NCBI RefSeq assembly: GCF_003205615.1 | Contig: NZ_PYBV01000039.1 | Coordinates: 1 to 40,309 of the forward strand | Direction of reading: 5' to 3' | Source: Micromonospora arborensis | GTDB taxonomy: Bacteria; Actinomycetota; Actinomycetes; Mycobacteriales; Micromonosporaceae | Length of the DNA stretch: 40,309 nt | Shown: piece after piece, positions 31,858 through 40,309 of the stretch | Layout of the letters: each line of letters starts with the position of its first letter | Numbering within the stretch: position 1 is the stretch's first letter | Made by a program: the position numbers and the translations under genes | Notes under the pieces: generated by a model | Seen by the model: only the letters and a program-made list of their open reading frames with translations | Database searches by the model: none | Told to the model about the DNA's origin: nothing

Positions 31858-32781
31858 TCAGACGGTGGTGGGTTGGCCGCCGGCAGCGGCGGTGGCGGGC
31901 TGCTCCCCGGTGGGTTGGTCCCCGCTCGTGATGGCGAGGAAGGCCTCCTCCAGCGAGGTCGGTCGTACCTCCAGGTCGCTGAAGGTCGTTCCGGCCCGGA
32001 CCAGCGCGCGGACCAGCTCGTCGGCGTCGGTGGTGAGCAGGTGCAGCCGGCCGTCGATCCGCTCGGTGCGGACCAGGCCCGGCAGGTCGGGCAGTTGGTC
32101 GGCGACCAGGCTGACCCGGCGTACGCCGACGATGCCGCGCACCGCGTCCACCGTGTCGTCGACGAGCACCCGGCCCTGACCGATCACCACCACCCGGTGG
32201 GCCAGCGCCTCCACCTCCTCCAGGTAGTGGCTGCTCAACAGCACGGTGCCGCCGTCGGTGTGGAACGCGCGGATCGCCTCCCAGAGGGTGTGCCGGGCGG
32301 CCACGTCCAGGCCGGTGGTCGGCTCGTCGAGCAGCACCAGCCGGGGCCGGCCGACGAACGCGAGCGCCACCGCCAAGCGGCGGCGCTGCCCGCCGGACAG
32401 CCCACCGGTCTGCCGTTTGCCGAGATCGCCCAGACCGAAGCGGTCGAGCAGCTCGCCCCGGGGCACCGGGTCCGCGTAGTGCGCGGAGACGAAGTCGACC
32501 ACCTCGCCGACCCGCAGCGTGCCCGGCAGGCCGGTCTCCTGCGGGGTGACCCCGATCTGTCGCCGGGTCGCCGGGTCGCGGGGGTCGCCGCCGAACAACT
32601 CGACCCGCCCCGAGCTGGGGCGGCGCAGACCTACCAGCAGGTTCATCAGGGTGCTCTTGCCGGCGCCGTTCGGCCCGAGCAGGCCGACCAGCTCACCGGC
32701 CCGGACTTCCAGGTCGACGCGGTCGAGGGCGAGGACGTCGCCGTACCGGCGGCTGGCCTGGTCAGCGCGGGCGAGGGTCAT
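31858..32781 (-). CDS. ABC exporter ATP-binding protein (DrrA/CcmA-type)
   Basis: A 307-residue ATPase. Walker A GPNGAGKST at 36-44, signature LSGGQ at 128-132, Walker B LVLLDEP at 148-154, and the switch histidine in LLSSHYLEEV. The C-terminal 90 residues form the small regulatory domain seen in DrrA-type exporters, ending in a Thr/Ala/Gly-rich tail. ATG 32781 overlaps the stop of the regulator by four bases (ATGA). Confidence 0.9.
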   Translation of the reverse strand: MTLARADQASRRYGDVLALDRVDLEVRAGELVGLLGPNGAGKSTLMNLLVGLRRPSSGRVELFGGDPRDPATRRQIGVTPQETGLPGTLRVGEVVDFVSAHYADPVPRGELLDRFGLGDLGKRQTGGLSGGQRRRLAVALAFVGRPRLVLLDEPTTGLDVAARHTLWEAIRAFHTDGGTVLLSSHYLEEVEALAHRVVVIGQGRVLVDDTVDAVRGIVGVRRVSLVADQLPDLPGLVRTERIDGRLHLLTTDADELVRALVRAGTTFSDLEVRPTSLEEAFLAITSGDQPTGEQPATAAAGGQPTTV

Positions 32782-33089
32782 AGCTGCTCCTTCGGCAGGG
32801 CGGGGTCGAGCAGAGTGCAGATCGCCTCGGTGTACTCCTCGAACGCCAGCCGGCCCCGCCGGCTCAGCCGGATCAGGGTTGCCGGGGTGCGTCCACGGTG
32901 GGTCTTGCTGATCTCCACGTAGCCGGCGTCCTCAAGCTTGCGCAGGTGCACGGAGAGATTGCCAGCGGTCATCGCGAGCAGTTCCTGCAACCGGGGGAAC
33001 GCGATCCGGTCGCCGTCGCCGAGAGCGGAGAGGCTGGCGACCACCCGGAGTCGGGCCTGCGCGTGGATGACCGGGTCCAGTTCGCTCAC
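32778..33089 (-). CDS. Winged-helix transcriptional regulator (HTH_34/PadR-like)
   Basis: A 103-residue DNA-binding protein that is little more than one winged helix: recognition region LLAMTAGNLSVHLRKLEDAGYV at about 36-57, wing KTHRGRTPATLIRLSRRG, and a C-terminal helix for dimerisation. Such regulators commonly control a linked ABC transporter. GTG 33089 overlaps the stop of the membrane protein gene by four bases, and its own stop overlaps the ATPase start, so it is translationally coupled on both sides. The frame remains open to 33407 but only by antisense overlap with the gene before it. Confidence 0.88.
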   Translation of the reverse strand: MSELDPVIHAQARLRVVASLSALGDGDRIAFPRLQELLAMTAGNLSVHLRKLEDAGYVEISKTHRGRTPATLIRLSRRGRLAFEEYTEAICTLLDPALPKEQL

Positions 33090-33724
33090 TGGCGGTGTCG
33101 CTGTCGCCGTCGGGCAATCGTGCCAGCGACCAGGATCCCGCCGCCGCCGGCCACCGCCACGACCAGCGCGTGCCAACCCGGCCCGGCGATAGCGCCGGCC
33201 AGGTTGATCACGCTGATCCAGACGCCCAGCCGGAACAGGTCCCGGTCCAGCCAGATCGCCCCGCCGGCCATTTCCAGCGCGCCGGTCAACCCAACCGCGG
33301 TCGCCGACCAGACCAGCCCCGCCAGATCGTCCGGCAGGTACTCGGAGATCCGGCCGAGCCCCGCGTAGACGCTCACGGAACCGAGGGCCCAGGCGCACCC
33401 GTACCAACGCCCGCGGAGGGCGGAGTCACCGATCACCTGGCCGTAGGCCCGAGCGTTGACCACTGCCTGGATCACCCCGGCAGTCAGGAGGAGCGCGAAG
33501 AGAACGGTCAGCGGCAGCCAGACCGGCAGCCGGAGCAGTTCCCGGTCGCCGGGGGAGAACCGGAGGAAGAACAGCCCGAAGCCGACCAGCCAGGCGACGC
33601 CCCACGGCCAGTAGAGCAGGCGGGCATCGGGAACGAGCCGGCGTGCCGTCGCTGACCGCTGGTCTTCGATCAGCCGGAGCGCCGCTGCGGCGTCGGTGGG
33701 CGGCAGATCGTCGTCGGGGTTCAC
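33086..33724 (-). CDS. Polytopic membrane protein heading the ABC operon
   Basis: A 212-residue protein with a soluble 40-residue N-terminus and five or six hydrophobic segments, ending in a basic tail (RRRQRHRQ). I do not recognise a specific family; comparable genes precede PadR-like regulators and ABC-2 exporters in other actinobacteria. GTG at 33724 fits the start of coding sequence; no clear ribosome site, and the promoter-like palindrome is only eight bases upstream, so the mRNA may be leaderless or nearly so. Confidence 0.75.
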   Translation of the reverse strand: MNPDDDLPPTDAAAALRLIEDQRSATARRLVPDARLLYWPWGVAWLVGFGLFFLRFSPGDRELLRLPVWLPLTVLFALLLTAGVIQAVVNARAYGQVIGDSALRGRWYGCAWALGSVSVYAGLGRISEYLPDDLAGLVWSATAVGLTGALEMAGGAIWLDRDLFRLGVWISVINLAGAIAGPGWHALVVAVAGGGGILVAGTIARRRQRHRQ

Positions 33725-33731
33725 GCAAAGA

Positions 33732-33748
33732 ACTTTATGTAACAAAGT
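33732..33748 (-). promoter_or_regulatory. Putative operator/promoter of the ABC operon
   Basis: An imperfect 17-bp palindrome with outer arms ACTTT and AAAGT around a GTTAC/GTAAC centre, the most AT-rich spot in the area, immediately before the first gene of the operon. On the minus strand TTGACT at its edge (33746-33751) resembles a -35 box. Binding by the encoded winged-helix regulator is an inference. Confidence 0.45.
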
Positions 33749-33859
33749 CAATGCTGGGTGACCCGCACGTCGCGGGCGGGGTGACCGGTCGGGGTGGGGA
33801 GTGCCTATGGTGGGGAGGTGTCGCGGCTGAGTCGTCGCGCAGGACACAGGGGAGGGTCC

Positions 33860-34255
33860 GTGTCGAGCCCGAGCAATGAGCTGGAGGTCCAGCCGGAGGC
33901 GCTGAAGGCGTTCGCCAAGGCGTCCACCGATCGGGCGGCCCGCTTTCGCGAGCTGCACGGCTCGTTTGGTGAAGGGCACGTGCCCCGGCACGCGTTCGGG
34001 GTGATGCCGGCGTCGTTCAGCCTCGCGGCGTCGTACGCCGAGCAGTTCGAGGCGTGCCTGCAAGGGCTGGCCGACGGCGCTGAGGTGATGGCCGACATCG
34101 CCGATGGGCTCGACGACACCGCCGACGCCTACACCGGCACCGACGTGGCCAACACCGACATGTTCGTGCCCGGCCGGCCGGCCGCTCCCGATGTCATCGC
34201 ACCGGGCCCCTGGTCGTCGGGCCCCTCGACTTCGAACGGGCAGGTGCCGGCGTGA
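33860..34255 (+). CDS. EspC-like type VII secretion substrate
   Basis: A 131-residue small helical protein. Residues 8-90 form two long helices (LEVQPEALKAFAKASTDRAARF; a second about 52-90 with MADIADGLDDTADA), followed by Y91-T-G-T-D95, which fits the YxxxD/E secretion signal of type VII substrates placed after the second helix. A Pro/Ser-rich tail follows. This matches the EspC/ESX-like family. GTG 33860 has GGGGAGGG upstream. Its stop overlaps the next GTG by four bases, so it is coupled to the WXG protein, a likely binding partner. No ESX core genes are in the window. Confidence 0.78.
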   Translation: MSSPSNELEVQPEALKAFAKASTDRAARFRELHGSFGEGHVPRHAFGVMPASFSLAASYAEQFEACLQGLADGAEVMADIADGLDDTADAYTGTDVANTDMFVPGRPAAPDVIAPGPWSSGPSTSNGQVPA

Positions 34256-35178
34256 GCACCGAGGCGTTGCAGCGCAACAAGACCTACTTCGAGCAGATCG
34301 TGTCGGGCACCCCCGACCCGTTCAAGCCACTGTCCAATGCGGTGCTCTGGCCCTTCGAGCAACTGCTGGAGCTGGTCGCCGGCGAGCCGGATGACCTGAT
34401 GAAGGCGGCGCAGCTCTGTCTGACCACCGGCGAGGCGGTCCGGGAAATCGCCGGCGACCAGGTCGCCGACCGGGCCCGGTTGCGCGGTGCCTGGACGGGC
34501 GACGCCGCAGAGAGCTTCCATGCCTCGATGGAGTCGATCGAGGAGGCGATCGAGGAACTGGCCCGAGGGCTCGACGGCACCAAGGAGGTGCTGGTCGACG
34601 CGGCGAACGCGGCGGTGGACGCGTTCAACCTGCTGGTCGAGCTGATCCTCGAGTTCCTGCTCTGGTTCCTCACCGAGGTGATCATCGCGGCGGTGGCGGC
34701 GGCACTCAGCGCCGGCATCTCGCTCGCGGCGACGGTCGTCCGGGTGCTGGCGCGGCTGGCGACCACCGTCGGTCGGATGGTGAAGATCGTCGGCAGGTTC
34801 GCCGAGGTGCTCACGAAGCTGGCCACCAAGTTGGACGAAGTCGCGGAGGCGCTGATGACCTATCGCGCGGCCGTGCTGCGGATGAAGGAGCTCAAGAAGA
34901 GCTACAAGGCGTGGAACAAGAGCTTCTACACAAAGGAAGGGCTGGGCTTCCAGGCCGAGAAGTTCAAGACCCTCTTTCCCGGCAAGTTCGTCATCAACCA
35001 ACTGTCGCCGGTCAACATCCCCGGCCTGGGCGGTGCACTGTTGGACACCGGCGTCGGTCTGCACGACGTCTCCGACGGCACGAAGGACCGCAACTACCTG
35101 GTGGACGGCACGTACAAGGCGGACCTTGGTCCCTACACCGAGGGCGTGCAGGATGTCTTCGACTCCATCCTCAACTGA
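34252..35178 (+). CDS. WXG-motif protein with hydrophobic segment, T7SS-associated
   Basis: A 308-residue protein. Residues about 45-110 form a helical hairpin with W81-T-G83 (GAWTGDAAESF), the WXG turn. A strongly hydrophobic stretch follows at about 122-160, able to span the membrane once or twice, then amphipathic helices (about 160-215) and a C-terminal part of about 90 residues with no recognised domain (FVINQLSPVNIPGLGGALLD, GTKDRNYLVDGTY). This is larger than a plain WXG100 protein and could be a substrate with a C-terminal effector, or a membrane component. GTG start overlaps the EspC-like stop. Confidence 0.72.
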   Translation: MSTEALQRNKTYFEQIVSGTPDPFKPLSNAVLWPFEQLLELVAGEPDDLMKAAQLCLTTGEAVREIAGDQVADRARLRGAWTGDAAESFHASMESIEEAIEELARGLDGTKEVLVDAANAAVDAFNLLVELILEFLLWFLTEVIIAAVAAALSAGISLAATVVRVLARLATTVGRMVKIVGRFAEVLTKLATKLDEVAEALMTYRAAVLRMKELKKSYKAWNKSFYTKEGLGFQAEKFKTLFPGKFVINQLSPVNIPGLGGALLDTGVGLHDVSDGTKDRNYLVDGTYKADLGPYTEGVQDVFDSILN

Positions 35179-35191
35179 GTGAGAGAACGAC

Positions 35192-35524
35192 ATGACCTTT
35201 CCCGGCCTGGACCGGATCGAGGCGCTGGCCCGCAACCTGGACGGTTGGCAGCGCGAGCTGTCCTCGCGGATGGGTGAAATCGAGGACAGCCGCGCGGAGG
35301 GGGTGAGCGACTCTGGCCTCGTCCGGGTCACCGCTGCCGCCGACGGGACGATCGTTTCATCCGAGGTGAACGCTCGTGCGATGCGCCTCGACTCGTACAC
35401 GCTCGCGGAGGAGTTCACCGCCGCCGCCACCCGCGCCCAGGAGGCGGCGTCGGCGCGGGTGCGTGAACTCATCGGCGAGGTGATGGGCGGCACGCCGGGC
35501 GGCAGCCGGACAGATGGGCACTGA
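35192..35524 (+). CDS. YbaB/EbfC-family protein
   Basis: A 110-residue protein of the YbaB/EbfC fold: N-terminal helix, a three-stranded sheet (GLVRVTAAADGTIVSSEVN), then a long C-terminal helix (LAEEFTAAATRAQEAASARVREL). Family members bind DNA as dimers, but in actinobacteria divergent copies commonly accompany WXG/EspC genes, and their role there is unknown. ATG 35192 is 13 bp after the WXG gene. It overlaps the next gene by 11 bp. Confidence 0.75.
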   Translation: MTFPGLDRIEALARNLDGWQRELSSRMGEIEDSRAEGVSDSGLVRVTAAADGTIVSSEVNARAMRLDSYTLAEEFTAAATRAQEAASARVRELIGEVMGGTPGGSRTDGH

Positions 35525-36110
35525 GCCGATGGCGGAGTCGCCATACCTCGACCGGCTCCGCGAGCTGGTGGAGCCGGGTGAGCAGGTGCTCACCATCGCC
35601 CCTACCGACGTCGCGCAGGGGATCCGGCCGCCCAAGCCGCCGAACGCGGAGCAGCCGAAAACCTCTCGAGGTGGCTTCAGCCCCCTCGGCTTATTGCTCA
35701 ACGTGCTCTCGCCCAACGTGGTCTTCGCAGCCGGGGACCGCTTCGTCGACCTGGTCGTCTGGGGCATCGCCGGTCGCGGGGCCCCCGGCTCCGCGGCGTC
35801 CCGACTGACTCACGCCCACTGGCTCACCCTGATCGAGCCCGGCCTGCGGCGCACGCTGCTCGTGGTGACCAACCGGCGCCTGCTGGTCTGCCGGGGCGGC
35901 CAGACGTCGCTGTACCGCCGGACCGACCCGGCCGCCGAGGTGGCCGGCACCGAGATCATGTGGTCGGCTCCGCGCGCCGAGATCGCCCAGGCCCGGGTGG
36001 GCTGGCACCGGCTCAACCCGAAGCGGCTGACGATCGAGTTCACCGACCACTCGTGGCTCGCGTTCACCGTGCCGATCGCGGAGTCCGGCCGGCCGCTGCG
36101 CGAGGTCGCC

Positions 36111-36128
<18 letters not shown>
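35514..36128 (+). CDS. Hypothetical protein with PH-like domain
   Basis: A 204-residue protein. The C-terminal part (about 105-200) has the strand pattern of bacterial PH-like domains (TLLVVTNRRLLVCRGG; RLTIEFTDHSWLAFTVPI). A short hydrophobic stretch lies about 52-85. Start is ATG 35514 (overlapping the YbaB-like gene) or ATG 35529, which has little better support. Position after EspC/WXG/YbaB genes suggests one operon. Its 3' end overlaps the opposite-strand helicase gene by 18 bp. Function unknown. Confidence 0.65.
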
Positions 36129-38321
<2,193 letters not shown>

Positions 38322-38440
38322 GCTGACGTCCCATCGTTCACATCTGCTGCGCGCTCGCGTGTCCGGGGGCGGATGGCCGGCCGCCCGGCGCGACGACGTC
38401 CGTTCCGGTGCAGCTCACCTCGGCCGTCAAGCGGCCTGCA

Positions 38441-38446
38441 ACCCTA
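38441..38446 (-). promoter_or_regulatory. Possible -10 element for the HelD-like gene
   Basis: On the minus strand TAGGGT fits the actinobacterial TANNNT -10 box, about 120 bp before the ATG at 38321, with a weak TAGTGA 17 bases upstream. It lies between the 38-bp repeat array and the gene. Weak evidence. Confidence 0.25.
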
Positions 38447-38585
38447 CGCTCTTCGGCGAATCCTCACTACCGAATTACCGAGCCGACCACCTGTCAGAGT
38501 CGGCGTGTCACCGGGCGAGTCGCTGTTGGGTTGGCGTGTCGCTGCCGGGCTGGCCCTTCGGCGCGCCGCCGCCGGCCCGGCCGTT

Positions 38586-38802
38586 GGATCCGTCAGGTCG
38601 CAGTCGAGCGCGGGCTTGGCCGTGGGTCCGTCTGGTCGTAGTCGAGCGCGGGCCCGGCCGTGGATCGGTCTGGTCGTAGTCGAGCGCGGGCCCGGCCGTG
38701 GATCGGTCAGGTCGCAGTCGAGCACGGGCTTGGCCGTGGATCGGTCAGGTCGCAGTCGAGCGCCGGCCCGGCCGTGGATCGGTCAGGTCGCAACCGGGCA
38801 CC
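38586..38802. repeat. 38-bp tandem repeat (5.7 copies)
   Basis: Five contiguous 38-bp units (38586-38623, 38624-38661, 38662-38699, 38700-38737, 38738-38775) and a partial sixth to 38802. Units differ at a handful of sites, chiefly CAGGTCGCAG versus TGGTCGTAG and GGCTTGGC versus GGCCCGGC variants. It is followed by a 19-bp direct duplication at 38813-38831 and 38832-38850. The 545-bp space from 38322 to 38866 holds these repeats and no supported gene; unit length is not a multiple of three. Confidence 0.92.
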
Positions 38803-38866
38803 GGCACGGCGTCGTCGCCGGGCTGGCCTTTCGTCGCTGGGCTGGCCTTTGCGGTGCTTGCCGGTA

Positions 38867-40117
38867 TCAGCAGCGCCGGTGGTAGAGGTTGCGCCGTGGT
38901 GTGCGCTGCGCGTCGAGCCAACTGGGCGGGAGGAAGTCGGGCCGACCGTCCGGGGCGATGCGGACCGTCCAGTCGCCGCGGTGGACGAGCCGGTGGTGGT
39001 AGCCGCAGAGCAGCACGGCGTTGCCCAGTGCCGTCGCCCCGCCATCGGCCCAGTGTTGGACGTGGTGGCCGTCGCACCATCGCGATGGCCGGTCACAGCC
39101 AGGAAAGGCGCAACCACCGTCTCGTAGCACCAGCGCGCGTCGCAGCGGGCCGGTGAAGAGCCTGCGCTGGCGCCCCACGTCGAGAACCTGACTGTCGCCG
39201 CTCAATACGGCAGGTAGCACGGCCGCGTCGCAGGCGAGCCGGCGGACCGCGCCCGGCGTGAGCCGCGCCCCGGTCTCCAGGGTGCCCGCTCGTACGCCGT
39301 TGACCAGCTCGTCCAGCGACACGGTCACCACGAGCTGCGGCCGGTCACCGCCATTGTCGGGCAGCTGACCGGTGCGCAGCACCAGCCGACAGACCTCACC
39401 CAGCGCGTCGGCGCGGCGCTGGCCGGGACTGCGATCGTCGTGCTCACCGGCTGGGGCGCAGAGCGGATCGATCGCCTCACGGAGCAAGCTCGCGGTCTCG
39501 GTGTCGAGGTTGCCGCTGAGGCGTACCTGACCGTTCTGCTGCTCGGAGAGCGTGACGTGCCGACGAGCCTCGGCCCGCTCGGTGGCCCGTTCGAGGGCCG
39601 CCAGCTCAGCCTGGTCGGCCAAGTCCGGTGCGACGTGCGTGAGGACGCGCTCCCCGAGACGGCTCAGAATTGTCGGGTCGAAACGGTCGGCCCAGGCGAT
39701 CAGCAGCTCGGTGGCCTTGTCCGCCACCTCGGGACCGGCCTCGACCGGCAGGGCCGCGATCGTCTCCGCGACCACCCGACCCTGCTCGACGGTGATGGCA
39801 CCACCGAGCAGCGCCTCGCGCACCGCCGGTGGAGCGGCATCGACGGAGGCAGCGAGGTGGACGAGCTGGCGCGCGGAACGGCCGGTGATCCGGAGCCGCT
39901 CCCGCAGCCAGACGGCTGTGGACGAGGCGCCCTGAGCGACCGCCACGCCGCGCGCGTCCAACTCGCGCACCAGACCGAGCTGAACCGTGGCCAGCCGCTG
40001 CGCCAACACGTGCGTCGCATCGAGGGAAGCCTGCAACTCATCATCGGAGAGCCCCCAGAGCGCGGCGTCGGCACAGTCGCCGACGGCACCGCCTGCCTGC
40101 GCCAACGCCCTCAACAT
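38867..40117 (-). CDS. DUF222 / HNH endonuclease (13E12-repeat family)
   Basis: A 416-residue protein with the helical DUF222 domain (about 20-300) and a C-terminal HNH nuclease (about 335-390): CAFPGCDRPSRWCDGHH, then LGNAVLLCGYHHRLVH, giving the His-Asn-His core and a zinc-like Cys set. Related proteins are spread in many copies in actinobacteria (the mycobacterial 13E12 family) and are suspected to be mobile, though biological role is not settled. ATG at 40117. Full length, with no frameshift seen. No homing intron or intein context is visible here. Confidence 0.9.
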   Translation of the reverse strand: MLRALAQAGGAVGDCADAALWGLSDDELQASLDATHVLAQRLATVQLGLVRELDARGVAVAQGASSTAVWLRERLRITGRSARQLVHLAASVDAAPPAVREALLGGAITVEQGRVVAETIAALPVEAGPEVADKATELLIAWADRFDPTILSRLGERVLTHVAPDLADQAELAALERATERAEARRHVTLSEQQNGQVRLSGNLDTETASLLREAIDPLCAPAGEHDDRSPGQRRADALGEVCRLVLRTGQLPDNGGDRPQLVVTVSLDELVNGVRAGTLETGARLTPGAVRRLACDAAVLPAVLSGDSQVLDVGRQRRLFTGPLRRALVLRDGGCAFPGCDRPSRWCDGHHVQHWADGGATALGNAVLLCGYHHRLVHRGDWTVRIAPDGRPDFLPPSWLDAQRTPRRNLYHRRC

Positions 40118-40189
40118 GAAGACAGATTAGAACACGTGTACGACACTTTTCTGGCCCGGATCGCCAGCCCGACGCAGGATGTCGCGAAT

Positions 40190-40309
40190 GTGCCGCGGGC
40201 TCTCCGCCCGCGCCCGCCCCGCCCGCAGCCCACCCCGCGCCCCGCCCGCAGCCCGCCCCGCCGCACCCTGCCCCCCGCGCCGCGCCGTGCCCCCGGGCCC
40301 CGGTGCCCG
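40190..40309. repeat. Low-complexity C/G-rich tract at the window end
   Basis: Imperfect repeats of CCCGCCC and GCAGCCC types run to the edge. I see no supported coding sequence in the part shown; the region continues beyond the window. Confidence 0.6.

Noticed and set aside
38322..38585. Rifamycin-associated element upstream of the HelD-like gene
   Set aside because: I looked for the GGGGCTTGC/GCAAGGCCC type palindrome known upstream of helR genes and did not find it.
38586..38802. CRISPR array
   Set aside because: The 38-bp units are contiguous with no spacers, and no cas genes are near.

Overview
The window is high-GC DNA read in actinobacterial style: many GTG starts and one TTG start, stop-start overlaps, and AGGAGG-type ribosome sites. 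The gene set and the order hemL - histidine phosphatase - TlpA - CcdA - ResB - CcsB match the Actinobacteria (the same order is known from Mycobacterium tuberculosis Rv0524-Rv0529). The futalosine menaquinone genes, the BldC-like regulator, the EspC/WXG proteins and the GATC-rich intergenic hairpins point to Micromonosporaceae, probably Micromonospora or a close relative. That family-level call is inference from gene content; no 16S gene is present.

Layout. (1) 140-475: orphan STAS-domain protein. (2) 688-6689: a tight operon for 5-aminolevulinate synthesis (hemL) and System II cytochrome c maturation, followed by a small unknown gene and an alpha/beta hydrolase on the other strand. (3) 8184-13469 plus 21387-22556: a split futalosine-pathway menaquinone locus (UbiD-, UbiA- and UbiX-like enzymes, an Lrp/AsnC regulator, then mqnE about 8 kb further on). 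A class I terpene synthase and a BldC-like regulator sit inside it on the opposite strand. (4) 13520-21147: a cysteine desulfhydrase-like PLP enzyme preceded by an in-frame SDR remnant, a glycolipid-binding-like protein, a DEAD-box RNA helicase with a 30-bp-repeat tail, a proline-rich tail-anchored protein and a secreted NlpC/P60 hydrolase. (5) 22580-26909: two small membrane proteins, then two divergent secreted peptidases (C39-like and M14). (6) 27060-30147: a cobalamin riboswitch followed by a BtuFCD-type importer. (7) 30248-33724: a two-domain VOC protein and a four-gene regulator/ABC-exporter operon. (8) 33860-36128: an EspC-like/WXG/YbaB/PH-like four-gene module resembling type VII secretion substrates, without the secretion machinery. 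(9) 36111-40117: a HelD/HelR-type RNA polymerase-associated helicase carrying a (GCT)14 microsatellite, a 38-bp tandem repeat upstream of it, and a DUF222-HNH endonuclease.

How it fits together. Much of the left half serves the respiratory chain: tetrapyrrole precursor, covalent heme attachment to c-type cytochromes, and menaquinone. The right half is more accessory: envelope hydrolases, B12 uptake, efflux, secretion-like proteins and a transcription-rescue helicase. Repeats are notable at three scales: a 3-bp and a 30-bp repeat inside genes, and a 38-bp repeat between genes. No tRNA, rRNA, CRISPR array, transposase or integrase was recognised.
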